A DNA stretch of 64,000 bases from Paraburkholderia sp. Tr-20389 (GCF_017104565.1 NZ_JAAGPD010000009.1:203640-267639), one strand, 5' to 3'. Counted from the stretch's first letter, positions 1 to 8,955 are shown. Notes: a model not told the origin generated them from the letters alone. A program made the numbers and translations.

Positions 1-2
1 TC

Positions 3-650
3 GAAGCACTGCCCGTCGATACCGCAACGCATGAAGCGCTGCGTTTCCCGGTGCAATGGGTCGCGCGTCAGGACGGCAGCCAGGCCGACGACTTCCGCGG
101 CTACATGGGCCGCATCGAATCGGGCGAAGTGAAGCTCGGCGATTCGATCGCCGTGCTGCCGGCGAACCGTGCGGCGACTGTCGCTGAAATCATCGCGCCT
201 GTGCCGGGCGGCACGGCGCAGGTGGACCGCGCGTTCGCGGGCCAGACGGTGACGATCCGCCTCGCGGAAGACGTCGACGTCTCGCGCGGCGACACGTTCG
301 TGCTCGCTTCCACGCCCGTGCAGCCGGCGAAGAAGCTCGAAGCGGACCTGTGCTGGTTCGACGAGACGCCGCTGTCGACGGCTCGCAAGTATCTGCTGAA
401 GCAGACCACGAACACGGTGTTCGCGCGCGTCGGCGGCATTCAGCAGGTGCTGGACGTGCATACGCTGTCGCACGCGACGGACCGCCACGAACTGGCGATG
501 AACGATATCGGCCGCGTGTCGCTGACGCTGCAAAAACCGATCGTCGCCGACGAGTACGACGCGCATCCGGGCACGGGCGCCTTCGTGCTGATCGACGAAG
601 CGACGCATCACACCGTCGCGGCGGGCATGATCCGTTCGGTTTCCGCCTGA
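3..650 (+). CDS. cysN: Sulfate adenylyltransferase subunit 1 (CysN), C-terminal part
   Basis: The gene enters the window already in frame and ends in a normal stop; about 215 C-terminal residues are present. They match the elongation-factor-like beta-barrel domains that follow the GTPase domain of CysN, including the family's NDIGRVSL stretch near residue 160 of the visible part. CysN is the GTP-hydrolysing partner of CysD and makes adenosine phosphosulfate from sulfate and ATP in the cytoplasm. The GTPase domain lies outside the window. The SUMT gene begins 35 bases downstream. That fits a sulfur-assimilation operon, because siroheme made through SUMT is the cofactor of sulfite reductase. 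Confidence 0.93.
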   Translation, partial: EALPVDTATHEALRFPVQWVARQDGSQADDFRGYMGRIESGEVKLGDSIAVLPANRAATVAEIIAPVPGGTAQVDRAFAGQTVTIRLAEDVDVSRGDTFVLASTPVQPAKKLEADLCWFDETPLSTARKYLLKQTTNTVFARVGGIQQVLDVHTLSHATDRHELAMNDIGRVSLTLQKPIVADEYDAHPGTGAFVLIDEATHHTVAAGMIRSVSA

Positions 651-685
651 AGCGTTTGAAGTTCGCAGCGGAACGGAGCCAGCAA

Positions 686-1450
686 ATGGGTAAGGTGTAT
701 CTGATCGGCGCGGGGCCGGGTGCGGCGGACCTCATCACGGTTCGCGGCGCGCGGCTGCTGGAACGCGCCGATGTCGTGCTGCACGATGCGCTCGTCGAGC
801 CGGCGATGCTCGACTACGCGCCGCATGCGCGCAAGATCGCGGTGGGCAAGCGCTGCGGCAAGCGATCGACGGCGCAGCACTTCATCAACAAGCAGATCGT
901 CGATGCCGCGCGCGAGCATGACGTCGTCGTGCGGTTGAAGGGCGGCGATCCGATGCTGTTCGGTCGCGCCGACGAAGAAATGCGTGCGCTCGAAGCTGCG
1001 GGCATTGAATACGAAGTCGTGCCGGGCATCACGGCGGCGCTGGCGAGCGCGGCTTCGCTGCGCCGCTCGTTGACGCTGCGTGGCGTGTCGCGCAGCGTCG
1101 CGCTTGCGACTCATAGCCGTGCGCCGGATTCCGCCGAGATTCGCGAGCAGGTGAATGCCGACTCGCTGGTGTTCTACATGGGCCGCGACAGCGCGCCTGA
1201 GATCGCGCAGCAGTTGATCGACGCGGGCCGTGCCGGGTCGACGCCCGTGGCGATCGTCGAAGCCTGTTCGACGCCGCGCGAGCGCATGCTGACGCTGACG
1301 CTCGATGGTCTTGCAGCGGGCGAGGCACAGTTGTGGCTCGATCCGTCGCAACCTTCGCTTCTGATGATCGGCGAGGCGTTTGCGGAGAGAGTGGCGGCTG
1401 GCCAGTCGCACACCGGTGAGCACGACGAGGCTGCGTTACGAGTTGCCTGA
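686..1450 (+). CDS. cobA: Uroporphyrinogen-III C-methyltransferase (SUMT)
   Basis: A 254-residue protein, normal for single-domain SUMT. It methylates uroporphyrinogen III at C2 and C7 with S-adenosylmethionine, giving precorrin-2 for siroheme and cobalamin. Family motifs are visible: GAGPG at residues 8-12, RLKGGDP at 83-89 and VVPGITAA at 111-118. There is no N-terminal CysG dehydrogenase/chelatase domain. The ATG at 686 is preferred over upstream starts because a GGAG ribosome site sits 7 bases before it. The gene follows cysN closely and ends at a strong hairpin, so it is probably the last gene of the cys transcript. It could equally be named cysG-C; the biochemical role is secure. Confidence 0.93.
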   Translation: MGKVYLIGAGPGAADLITVRGARLLERADVVLHDALVEPAMLDYAPHARKIAVGKRCGKRSTAQHFINKQIVDAAREHDVVVRLKGGDPMLFGRADEEMRALEAAGIEYEVVPGITAALASAASLRRSLTLRGVSRSVALATHSRAPDSAEIREQVNADSLVFYMGRDSAPEIAQQLIDAGRAGSTPVAIVEACSTPRERMLTLTLDGLAAGEAQLWLDPSQPSLLMIGEAFAERVAAGQSHTGEHDEAALRVA

Positions 1451-1470
1451 GTCGTCGCGGTCTCTACTAG

Positions 1471-1510
1471 ATCGGCCGCATTCGCGCGAGTGAATGCGGC
1501 CGATTGTCTT
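1471..1510 (+). terminator. Intrinsic terminator-like hairpin after SUMT gene
   Basis: A perfect 13-bp inverted repeat (1471-1483 with 1492-1504) with an 8-base loop lies 21 bases after the SUMT stop codon. A T-rich stretch follows. It separates the cys transcript from the beta-lactamase gene. Confidence 0.7.
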
Positions 1511-1580
1511 TGGTCGATCTGTGGGCCGGGCACGTGCATTGCGTTAAGCTTTCCTTTCGCTTTGCATTCAGCCTTTGCTC

Positions 1581-2477
1581 ATGTCTTTTTCTTCCTTGCG
1601 TCGTTCGCTGTTGATTGCGCTTGCGGCTGGTCCGATGATCGGCGCGCGTGCGCAGCCTGCTTCTTCCGTATCGATCAATCTTGCTGCGCGCGAGCGGTTC
1701 GAACAGCTGGAGGCGTCGAGTGGCGGCCGCCTGGGCGTCGCGGCGCTCAGAACGTCGGACGGTGCGTATGTCGGCTATCGGGAGTCGGAGCGTTTTCCGA
1801 TGTGCAGCACCTTCAAGCTGCTGGCCGTCGCATTGATCCTGAAGCGCAGCATGGCCGAACGCGGCTTGCTCGACGAGCGCATCCGATACGGCGATGCGGA
1901 ACTCGTCGCCAATTCCCCAGTGACGAAGGGGCGCTCAGGCGAGGGGATGACGATAGGCGAGTTGAGCGCGGCGGCGCTCCAGCACAGCGACAACACGGCG
2001 GCCAATCTGTTGCTGACGGCGCTTGGCGGGCCGGAGGTGTTGAACCAGTTTGCGCTGTCGATCGGCGATACGTGGTTCGATCTCGTACGCAAAGAAACCG
2101 AAGTGAATACATCGGTGCCGGGCGACATGCGCGACACCACTTCACCGCGCGCGATGATGCTCGACGCGCAGAAACTGCTGCTCGCAGACGACGTGCTGGG
2201 TTCGCGCGAGCGCGAGCAGTTGAAGGCGTGGATGTTGGGCAATACGACGGGCGCAACGCGCATCCGCGCGGCCGTGCCGAATTCAGGTTGGCAGGTTGCG
2301 GACAAAACGGGGAGTGGAGATTACGGCACGGCGAACGACGTTGCGGTGGTGTATCCGCCATCGTCGGCGCCGTTGGTCGTCGCGATCTACTTCACGGGCG
2401 TGACGCCGAAGGAAACGCCGCCGCAGGACGAAATCGTGGATGAGGCAGCGCGGATCGTCTTCGATGCTTTGCGGTGA
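1581..2477 (+). CDS. Class A beta-lactamase (Pen-like)
   Basis: A 298-residue periplasmic serine beta-lactamase. The catalytic motifs are all present: STFK (nucleophile Ser76), SDN at 136-138, the omega-loop Glu172 with Asn176 in ETEVN, and KTG at 242-244. A cysteine directly precedes the nucleophile, as in several broad-spectrum class A enzymes. The N-terminus is a signal peptide with paired arginines (SLRRSLL) that could suit Tat export. The ATG at 1581 was chosen over a TTG two codons earlier. No LysR-type regulator of the PenR/AmpR kind is adjacent. A chromosomal Pen-like enzyme is typical of Burkholderiaceae; its substrate range cannot be read from sequence. Confidence 0.93.
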   Translation: MSFSSLRRSLLIALAAGPMIGARAQPASSVSINLAARERFEQLEASSGGRLGVAALRTSDGAYVGYRESERFPMCSTFKLLAVALILKRSMAERGLLDERIRYGDAELVANSPVTKGRSGEGMTIGELSAAALQHSDNTAANLLLTALGGPEVLNQFALSIGDTWFDLVRKETEVNTSVPGDMRDTTSPRAMMLDAQKLLLADDVLGSREREQLKAWMLGNTTGATRIRAAVPNSGWQVADKTGSGDYGTANDVAVVYPPSSAPLVVAIYFTGVTPKETPPQDEIVDEAARIVFDALR

Positions 2478-2607
2478 TTCGGGGATATGCGGCGGCAATG
2501 GCGGCGCGACAACTTGCACACGGTTTGCGGCAAGAGGTCCGGCGCGAGCGATGACACAATCCGCTGGAGCAGCGGGTCAAGCGGGTGGGGCGATGGTTAG
2601 AGCGCGG

Positions 2608-2795
2608 GCAACGGACAAAGACAAGCACGTTGCCGCATGAAGGGTGGGGACGTCGAGAGCCCTTGGGAAAACGTCAAGCACTGGCGGTGTGAGCGGCTTT
2701 CTTTTGCCTACTTTTCTTTGCCGCTGCAAAGAAAAGTAGGTGCCGCCCCGCACAGGGGCAACGCATGAAGTACGAAGGCATAGCGCGGATGCCAT
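2608..2795 (+). repeat. Solo copy (one arm) of the Burkholderiaceae palindromic intergenic element
   Basis: This fills most of the 351-base gap between the convergent beta-lactamase and cbiX genes. From about 2679 it is nearly identical to the right arm of the element at 13.3 kb. Its hallmark is a 15-bp perfect stem (2707-2721 with 2726-2740, loop CGCT), followed by a CCGCCCCGCACAGGGGCAACG block. The part before 2679 is a diverged version of the same arm. Short reading frames across it are repeat by-products, not genes. Confidence 0.8.
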
Positions 2796-2828
2796 CGACA
2801 ACACAACGCTGATGCCGGCGAAAAAAAC

Positions 2829-3209
2829 TCAGAAAGCCTGCCGCAGGCAATAAGCAGCAATCGCCTCGATGACGTCGTCATCTTCGCCGACGGCAGTCGA
2901 ACACCGAATGTCTAGAGAAGGATGCGCGGCGCGACACTCATCGAGAATGACGGGCAAGTCACGCCGGATATGCCCGCCTTGTCCGAAGAAAACCGGCACG
3001 ACGGTAACGACAGAAACGCCATTGGCGACCTGCGCCGCCACTGCCGTAGGCAAATCCGGCGTCATGAGTTCGAGAAACGCGAGGGAGACGGGCCCCGCAG
3101 AGGCCCCCCGCAACGCGACAAGACGCGCGGAGAGCCGCTCAAAGGGCTCAGCCCAGCGAGCATCGCGGGCCCCATGCGCGAACAGCACGATTCCATGAGA
3201 TCCCATCAT
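2829..3209 (-). CDS. cbiX: Sirohydrochlorin chelatase, short CbiX/SirB type
   Basis: A 126-residue single-domain chelatase. Members insert cobalt, iron or nickel into sirohydrochlorin; several short family members work as homodimers. His12 in the FAHGARD motif and His80 in GQGGH are the expected metal/substrate residues. The ATG at 3209 is preferred to a TTG five codons upstream because a GGGGC site is suitably placed. The gene lies 26 bases after lptG on the same strand, so it may be co-transcribed with lptFG. With the SUMT gene 2 kb away it supplies siroheme or cobalt-sirohydrochlorin. The metal cannot be assigned from sequence. Confidence 0.86.
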   Translation of the reverse strand: MMGSHGIVLFAHGARDARWAEPFERLSARLVALRGASAGPVSLAFLELMTPDLPTAVAAQVANGVSVVTVVPVFFGQGGHIRRDLPVILDECRAAHPSLDIRCSTAVGEDDDVIEAIAAYCLRQAF

Positions 3210-3235
3210 CCGAGCGCCCCGCAAAGAAGAAAAAG

Positions 3236-4384
3236 CTAGTGCCGATCAACCCACTTCAGCCCGACCAGGCCGAGCACGAGATAGATCAAAGCCGGCGTCG
3301 CGGCCGTCAACGGCGCAGGCCAGGTATTCAGATTACCGATATGCGAGAACAGCGTATTGAACAGCTGAAAGCTCATCCCCAGCATGATCCCGCCGAACAC
3401 CTTCATGCCGACCACGCCGGCACGCGTATGCAGATACGCGAACGGCAGCGACAGCACCAGCATCACGAACACCGCGAACGGATACAGCAGCTTGCGCCAC
3501 AACGCGATCTCGTAGCGCTGCGTGTCCTGATGATTCTCGGTCAGATGCTGGATGTAGCGGAACAGGTTGAACATCGACATCCGTTCCGGCGCGACCAGCA
3601 GCACCGACAGAATCTGCGGCGTGAGTTCCGAGCGCAGCGAATATTCCGGCAACGTCACCTGCTTCGCGCGATACACCGGGTTCAACGCATCGGCGGGTTT
3701 GCTGGCGTCCTGCGCGACGTCGATCAACTGCGTGTCGGTGACGTCCGTCAGCAGCCAGTGGCCGGGCGGCTGATACTTGCCCGACTTCGCGATGCGCACG
3801 TTCGACAGGCGGAACTTCGAATCGAATTCGTAGATGCGCACGTTCGAGATCGTCGCGTCGGGCTGCAACTGTCCGACGTTCACGAAGCGCGTCACCTGCT
3901 CGCCGTCGGCACGCGCCGTCAGCGTGTCCTTCACCCAGACGCCCGACTCGAAGTTGCTCGACACCGACGAGCCCAGCGCCTCGAGACGTACGCGCTCCGA
4001 CAGCTGGTCCGTGTACGGTCCGACCACTTCGCCGATCAGGTACGTCAGGAACACGAGCGGAATGCCGATCTTCAGCAGCGAACGCAGCGCCTGATTCGTC
4101 GCGAGACCGGACACGCGGAAAATCGTGTACTCGGAATTCGCCGCCATCTGCGCGAACACGTAGATCGCGCTGATCAGCGCGGCGACGGGGATGATTTCGT
4201 AGAAGCGCGACGGTGTCTGCAGCGCGACGCGCAGCACCGCGTACTGGAACTTGTAGTTGCCGTGGCCGACCGAGTTCAGTTCGTTGATCAGGTCGAAGAA
4301 GAAGAACAGACCTGAAAACGCGAACAGAATGAAAACGAACGTGAGGTAGACCTGACGCGCGAAATACTTTTCATAGATGCGCAT
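3236..4384 (-). CDS. lptG: LPS export ABC transporter permease LptG
   Basis: A 382-residue inner-membrane permease of the LptB2FG complex, which extracts lipopolysaccharide from the inner membrane into the LptC-LptA bridge. The family layout is visible: three N-terminal transmembrane segments, a periplasmic beta-jellyroll domain (about residues 130-260) and three C-terminal transmembrane segments. The N-terminus MRIYEKYFARQ is typical of LptG. It begins 3 bases after the lptF stop codon, so translation is probably coupled. Confidence 0.95.
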   Translation of the reverse strand: MRIYEKYFARQVYLTFVFILFAFSGLFFFFDLINELNSVGHGNYKFQYAVLRVALQTPSRFYEIIPVAALISAIYVFAQMAANSEYTIFRVSGLATNQALRSLLKIGIPLVFLTYLIGEVVGPYTDQLSERVRLEALGSSVSSNFESGVWVKDTLTARADGEQVTRFVNVGQLQPDATISNVRIYEFDSKFRLSNVRIAKSGKYQPPGHWLLTDVTDTQLIDVAQDASKPADALNPVYRAKQVTLPEYSLRSELTPQILSVLLVAPERMSMFNLFRYIQHLTENHQDTQRYEIALWRKLLYPFAVFVMLVLSLPFAYLHTRAGVVGMKVFGGIMLGMSFQLFNTLFSHIGNLNTWPAPLTAATPALIYLVLGLVGLKWVDRH

Positions 4385-4387
4385 CGG

Positions 4388-5500
4388 TTACGCCCCCTGC
4401 GTCGAGCGGTCAGCCGAGCGGCTGAACATGGCTCGCGTGAAGAGCGGCCGGTTGCGTACCCGCAGCCAGAAAATGAACACCACGATCAGCGAGACGAGAA
4501 TATGCAGTCCCACGAGACCCACGCCGAACGACATCTTGCCCTGCTCGATCCACGACTGCACGACGTTCAGCAGGTTCGAATAGGTCAGATAGATCAGCAC
4601 GGCCATCACGAGGTTGATCGTGCGGCTGCGGCGCGGATTCTGGTGCGCGAGGGGAATGGCGAGCAGCATCAGGTTGATCGCGATCAGCGGCAGACCCGCG
4701 CGCCATGCGAACTCGGCGAGATTCTGGCGGGTCGGGTCGCGGAACAGATCGAGCGTCGGCGTGCCCGTCGTGGTCGGCGTGCTGACCACCGGCTGGCTCT
4801 GGATCTTCACGCCGTAGCGCTCGAACTCCATGATGCGGAAGTCGGGATGGCCCGGTTCGCCGTCATAGCGGCGGCCGTTTTCGAGCACGACGAAGCGGTC
4901 GCCGTTCTTGTGCGTTTCCGTGTGGCCGTTCTTCGACACGACCACGTTCAGCTTGCCGTTCTCGGTGCTGGTGACGAACACGTTTTCGACGTGGCCCTGG
5001 TCGGGCGACATCTTCTCGATGAAGAACACACGATGGCTCGTAGCCGATTCGCGGAACTGGCCCGGCGCGAGCAGCGAGACCTCGTCGCGCTGCTGGAAGC
5101 GCGCGCGGATCAGCTTGCTCTGCTGGTTCGACCACGGCCAGCCGACGAACACGAAGAATGCGATCAGAATGATGATGGGCGTCGCGAACAGACCGATTGG
5201 CTTGATGAAGCGCGCGAGGCTCACGCCCGAGGCGAGCCACACGACCATTTCGGAATCCTTGTACCAGCGCGTGAGCACGAACAGGATCGACACGAACAGC
5301 GTCGCGACCAGCATGATCGCGAGATAGCCGATGACCGTCAGGCCGATCAGCACGAGCACGTCGCGCGGGTCGATTTCACCTGACGCCGCGAAGCCGACGA
5401 TGCGGATCATCATCGTCGTCAGAACCAGCGTGAGCAAAACCATGAACACGGCACCAGCCGTGTACGCCAGTTCGCGCTGGAGAGAGCGTTCAAAAATCAT
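4388..5500 (-). CDS. lptF: LPS export ABC transporter permease LptF
   Basis: A 370-residue partner of LptG with the same six-transmembrane plus periplasmic jellyroll design. The [19 protein letters not shown] start is characteristic. It is the first gene of the minus-strand lptF-lptG(-cbiX) unit and is divergent from pepA across 137 bases, an arrangement conserved in many proteobacteria. The shared spacer must hold both promoters. Confidence 0.95.
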   Translation of the reverse strand: MIFERSLQRELAYTAGAVFMVLLTLVLTTMMIRIVGFAASGEIDPRDVLVLIGLTVIGYLAIMLVATLFVSILFVLTRWYKDSEMVVWLASGVSLARFIKPIGLFATPIIILIAFFVFVGWPWSNQQSKLIRARFQQRDEVSLLAPGQFRESATSHRVFFIEKMSPDQGHVENVFVTSTENGKLNVVVSKNGHTETHKNGDRFVVLENGRRYDGEPGHPDFRIMEFERYGVKIQSQPVVSTPTTTGTPTLDLFRDPTRQNLAEFAWRAGLPLIAINLMLLAIPLAHQNPRRSRTINLVMAVLIYLTYSNLLNVVQSWIEQGKMSFGVGLVGLHILVSLIVVFIFWLRVRNRPLFTRAMFSRSADRSTQGA

Positions 5501-5637
5501 GGTTGATGAAGAGAGGGCGCGCTCCGGTAGACGGCGGGGTTGGGCCCCATCACGCCTTTCGTGCAGCCGCCGCGGGAAAAATAGCGGATAATTGCGGCTT
5601 TCATCCTAAGCCCAGATTTTATCCGAGGACAAGCGCG

Positions 5638-7149
5638 ATGGACTTTAGCATAAAAGCCTGTGATTGGAGCAAAGGCTCGACCAACGGGTTCCTTACCGGC
5701 AAATCGGATTGCATCGTGATCGGCGTCTTCGAATCGCAGACGCTGTCGGGCGCGGCGCTGGAAATCGACGCTGCCACCAAGGGACTGCTCACGCGCATCA
5801 TCAAGGCGGGCGACATGGACGGGAAGACGGGCAGCACGGTCTTCCTGCATGAGGTGCAGGGCATCGGCGCGTCGCGCGTGCTGCTCGTCGGCCTTGGCAA
5901 GCAGGATTCGTTCACACAGAAGGTCTACGGCGACGCCGTGCGCGCCGCGTGGCGCGCGATCCTCGGCACGAAGGTCGCACAGGTCACCTTCACGCTGGCG
6001 CAGGCGCCCGTCAAGGAGCGTTCGTCCGACTGGGCGGTGCGCGCCGCGATCCTCGCGCTGCGCGAGTTGACCTACAAGTTCACGCAGATGAAGAGCAAGC
6101 CCGACACCAGCACGCGTGCGCTGAAGCGCATCGTGTTCAGTGTCGACGCGGCGGACGAGAAGCTCGCGAAGGTTGCCGTCAAGCAGGGCGTCGCGCTCGC
6201 GAACGGCATGGATCTCACGAAAGATCTGGGCAATCTGCCGGGCAACGTCTGTACGCCCACCTATCTCGGCAACACCGCGAAGAAGCTCGCGAAAGACTGG
6301 AAGCTGAAGGTCGAGGTGCTCGGCCAGAAGCAGATCGAAGCGCTGAAGATGGGCTCGTTCCTCGCGGTCACTCAGGGTTCCGTCGAGCCGCCTCAATTCA
6401 TCGTCCTCCAGTATCAGGGCGGCGCCGCGAAGGCCGCGCCCGTCGTGCTGGTCGGCAAGGGCATCACGTTCGACACGGGTGGCATTTCGCTGAAACCCGG
6501 CGACAGCATGGACGAGATGAAGTACGACATGTGCGGCGCGGGCTCGGTGCTCGGCACGCTGCGCGCGGTCGCCGAAATGGGCCTGAAGCTGAACGTGGTC
6601 GGCATCATTCCGACCTGCGAGAACATGCCCGCGGGCAACGCAACCAAGCCGGGCGACATCGTCGCCAGCATGAAGGGCCTGACGATCGAAGTGCTGAACA
6701 CGGACGCGGAGGGGCGCCTGATTTTGTGCGACGCGCTCACCTACGCCGAGCGCTTCAAGCCGGCCGCCGTGATCGACATCGCGACGCTGACGGGCGCCTG
6801 CATCATCGCGCTCGGCCATCACAACAGCGGCCTGTTCTCGAAGGACGACGCGCTTGCGGGCGAACTGCTCGACGCTTCGAAGGAAGCGTCCGACCCGGCA
6901 TGGCGCCTGCCCCTCGACGACGAGTACCAGGATCAGCTCAAGTCGAATTTCGCTGACATCGGGAACATCGGCGGCCGTCCGGCGGGTAGCGTGACGGCGG
7001 CGTGCTTCCTGTCGCGCTTCACGGAAGCGTATCCGTGGGCGCACCTCGACATCGCGGGCACCGCGTGGAAGAGCGGCGCTGCGAAGGGTGCGACGGGCCG
7101 TCCCGTGCCGCTGCTCGCGCAGTTCCTGATCGACCGCGCCGCACAATGA
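5638..7149 (+). CDS. pepA: Leucyl (cytosol) aminopeptidase PepA
   Basis: A 503-residue M17 metalloaminopeptidase, the normal size. The C-terminal catalytic half carries the metal/substrate block [10 protein letters not shown] (near 271-281) and the signature NTDAEGRL (near 354-361). It releases N-terminal residues from peptides in the cytoplasm; the E. coli protein also binds DNA in plasmid resolution and carAB control. The ATG at 5638 follows a GAGG site at a 9-base spacing; upstream in-frame codons look non-coding. A GATAAT sequence at 5587-5592 could be the -10 box. It is followed by holC, as in many proteobacteria. Confidence 0.95.
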   Translation: MDFSIKACDWSKGSTNGFLTGKSDCIVIGVFESQTLSGAALEIDAATKGLLTRIIKAGDMDGKTGSTVFLHEVQGIGASRVLLVGLGKQDSFTQKVYGDAVRAAWRAILGTKVAQVTFTLAQAPVKERSSDWAVRAAILALRELTYKFTQMKSKPDTSTRALKRIVFSVDAADEKLAKVAVKQGVALANGMDLTKDLGNLPGNVCTPTYLGNTAKKLAKDWKLKVEVLGQKQIEALKMGSFLAVTQGSVEPPQFIVLQYQGGAAKAAPVVLVGKGITFDTGGISLKPGDSMDEMKYDMCGAGSVLGTLRAVAEMGLKLNVVGIIPTCENMPAGNATKPGDIVASMKGLTIEVLNTDAEGRLILCDALTYAERFKPAAVIDIATLTGACIIALGHHNSGLFSKDDALAGELLDASKEASDPAWRLPLDDEYQDQLKSNFADIGNIGGRPAGSVTAACFLSRFTEAYPWAHLDIAGTAWKSGAAKGATGRPVPLLAQFLIDRAAQ

Positions 7150-7195
7150 CGCATCGCAGTTCGATCGTACGTAAGGTAGTGAACCAGGATCGCCG

Positions 7196-7612
7196 ATGAC
7201 CCGAATCGACTTTCATTCGAACGTCGGCGATTCGCTGGTGTATGCATGCCGTCTCGTGCGCAAGGCGTATCAGGCCGGCCAGCCGCTCGTCGTGCTGGCC
7301 GAGCCGCCGCGTCTGCGCGCGTTTGACGAGCAGTTGTGGACTTTTTCCGCACTCGATTTCATCCCGCACTGCCTCGCGGCGAGTCCTCTCGCGGCGCAAA
7401 CGCCCATCGTGCTGGCGTCGTCGCTCGACGACGTGCCGCATCATCAGATACTGTTGAATCTGAGCGCGACCGTGCCGCCGCAGTTCGCGCGCTTCGAGCG
7501 CCTGCTGGAAATCGTCGGCAACGCGCCCGACGAACTGGCTGCGGGGCGCGACCGCTATCGCTTCTATCGCGATCGCGGCTATGCTTTGAACAACTACAAG
7601 CAGGGCGCCTGA
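7196..7612 (+). CDS. holC: DNA polymerase III chi subunit (HolC)
   Basis: A 138-residue protein of the DNA polymerase III clamp-loader accessory subunit chi, which links the loader to single-strand-binding protein. The DRYRFYRDRGY ending is typical of the family. It lies 46 bases downstream of pepA, the usual neighbour, and is followed by the DUF2486 gene. Confidence 0.9.
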   Translation: MTRIDFHSNVGDSLVYACRLVRKAYQAGQPLVVLAEPPRLRAFDEQLWTFSALDFIPHCLAASPLAAQTPIVLASSLDDVPHHQILLNLSATVPPQFARFERLLEIVGNAPDELAAGRDRYRFYRDRGYALNNYKQGA

Positions 7613-7705
7613 CCGGTTCCTGTTCGCTCGATGCGCGGTGTTGTCCCGCGGTCTTGTCCGATAGGTGCAGAACCGGCGTGTCCGATCTTTAAAGGGAGTG
7701 TTTTC

Positions 7706-8416
7706 GTGTCCCAATCTTCCGATCCTTCCGATCAAGACATCCCCCTTCTGACCGACGTGATGGAGGCGGGGCACGACCCGCATGCGAAAACGAAGCGCCA
7801 CAAGCGCAGCGGCTCGCATGAGCATGAGGGTTCGCATGCGCGCAAGCATCGGGCGGGGCATGAAGCGGCGCATGAAGCGGCCCATGACGCGCACGAGTCG
7901 GCACAAGTCGAACCGGCAGCGCCGCCCGCCGACGATGACGACGTGCCCGTGCTCGATTCCGTCTACGAGTCGCCCGAAGTCCCGAGTGGCCACGCGCTGC
8001 AGTCCGACGAACCCGTCGCCCAGCCCTTGCACGAAGCGCCGCATGCGCCGGCGCGCGAGCCTGCACAGTTCGTACCGGGCGAAGCGGAATTCACGTCGGG
8101 CTCGACGGCCGAGCGCTACGTCGCGCCGCCCGCTCCGGATTCGGCGCCGGAGCAGCCCGCAAGCGTGCCCGCTGCCACATCCGACTACGACGCCGACGTA
8201 CTGGCCGAGCGCCTGCGCGGCCGTTTCGCGACGTATCTGAAAGGAGATGGAAGGAATCTGATCGAGGCGCGTTGTCGTGATGCCTTCCAGGATCACACGA
8301 TCTGGCTCGTCAATCAGATCACCCGCGAAGTTGCGCTCGCGCTGGAAACGGAGATGCTTAGCTGGGTGCGCGAAGCGATTCGCGAAGAACTCGGCAACTC
8401 GACGACGGGCAAGTAA
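7706..8416 (+). CDS. DUF2486-type protein with a histidine-rich segment
   Basis: A 236-residue protein of unknown function, resembling the DUF2486 family that follows holC in Burkholderia. The GTG at 7706 is chosen because a strong AAAGGGAG site precedes it; the upstream extension looks non-coding. Residues 23-63 contain 11 histidines among charged residues. A short motif occurs twice (IPLLTDV near 12-18, VPVLDSV near 77-83). The middle is Pro/Ala-rich and probably disordered. The last 70 residues form a likely amphipathic helical domain beginning DVLAERLRGRF. No signal peptide or membrane segment is seen. An 11-bp tandem repeat begins over the stop codon. The His-rich part might bind metal, but that is only inference. 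Confidence 0.75.
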   Translation: MSQSSDPSDQDIPLLTDVMEAGHDPHAKTKRHKRSGSHEHEGSHARKHRAGHEAAHEAAHDAHESAQVEPAAPPADDDDVPVLDSVYESPEVPSGHALQSDEPVAQPLHEAPHAPAREPAQFVPGEAEFTSGSTAERYVAPPAPDSAPEQPASVPAATSDYDADVLAERLRGRFATYLKGDGRNLIEARCRDAFQDHTIWLVNQITREVALALETEMLSWVREAIREELGNSTTGK

Positions 8417-8461
8417 CGGGCAAGTAACGAGCAAGTAACGAGCAAGTAACGAGCAACTAAG
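8407..8461 (+). repeat. Five tandem 11-bp repeats at the end of the DUF2486 gene
   Basis: Five consecutive copies of an 11-base unit (consensus GRGCAAGTAAC) run from 8407 to 8461. The first copy holds the stop codon of the upstream gene. Because 11 is not a multiple of 3, the array places TAA in all three forward frames. It lies 10 bases from the stop codon of the convergent cytochrome gene. Confidence 0.9.
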
Positions 8462-8471
8462 CGGCGCGCGG

Positions 8472-8798
8472 TTATTTGAGCGTCAGGATCCAGCTTGCCA
8501 GCGAGGTGGCTTCGTCCGGCGTGAGCTGGGTGTTCGCGGGCATCGGCACCGGGCCCCAGACGCCTGCGCTGCCTTCGAGAATCTTGTGCGTGAGGTAATG
8601 AACGGCGTCGCTGCGCGACGCGTATTTCGCGGCGACATCGTGCAGCGACGGTCCCATGAATTGCCGCGTCACCGAATGGCAACTCATGCAGTTCTGCTTC
8701 TGTGCCAGCGCAAGCCCCTGAGCCGGCTCAGCGCGCGCCGCGCCCGTGAATGCCAAAGTGCCTGCCAGCACGCATGCTGCATACGACTTCGATTTCAT
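8472..8798 (-). CDS. Small periplasmic c-type cytochrome (class I)
   Basis: A 108-residue exported monohaem cytochrome. The signal peptide ends near Ala23 (GAARAE). The haem motif CMSCH lies at 37-41 and the likely sixth ligand is Met86 in GPVPMPANT. The size and pattern resemble the cytochrome c551/c552 group, which shuttles electrons to terminal oxidases or peroxidases. A GGAG site precedes the ATG by 7 bases. The redox partner is unknown, and no oxidase or reductase gene adjoins it. Confidence 0.9.
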   Translation of the reverse strand: MKSKSYAACVLAGTLAFTGAARAEPAQGLALAQKQNCMSCHSVTRQFMGPSLHDVAAKYASRSDAVHYLTHKILEGSAGVWGPVPMPANTQLTPDEATSLASWILTLK

Positions 8799-8840
8799 TG
8801 TGGTCTCCGCCGGTGACTATGGCCGGCTCGTGGTGGACGC

Positions 8841-8846
8841 ATTATA
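8841..8846 (-). promoter_or_regulatory. Probable -10 box for the cytochrome c gene
   Basis: A consensus TATAAT reads toward the cytochrome gene, 43 bases before its start codon. It abuts the ilvD terminator. No convincing -35 box is seen at the usual distance. Confidence 0.5.
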
Positions 8847-8848
8847 AG

Positions 8849-8884
8849 AGCAAAGGGGCACACGGCGATCCGTGTGCCCCTTCG
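8849..8884 (-). terminator. Intrinsic terminator of ilvD
   Basis: A perfect 13-bp stem (8853-8865 with 8870-8882) with a 4-base loop sits about 70 bases past the ilvD stop. On the minus strand it is followed by a T-rich tract that merges with the cytochrome promoter. Confidence 0.75.
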
Positions 8885-8955
8885 TCAATCGAAGCATGGC
8901 TTGTCGGCTGGCGATGCTGCGCCGCGTCAGTGACGCGACGCTTCCCGTCGATGCG

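Noticed and set aside
2820-2848. GCCTG/CAGGC hairpin at the end of cbiX with nearby Ts on the minus strand
   Set aside because: The stem is only 5 bp and the T run begins about 8 bases away; too weak to call as a terminator.
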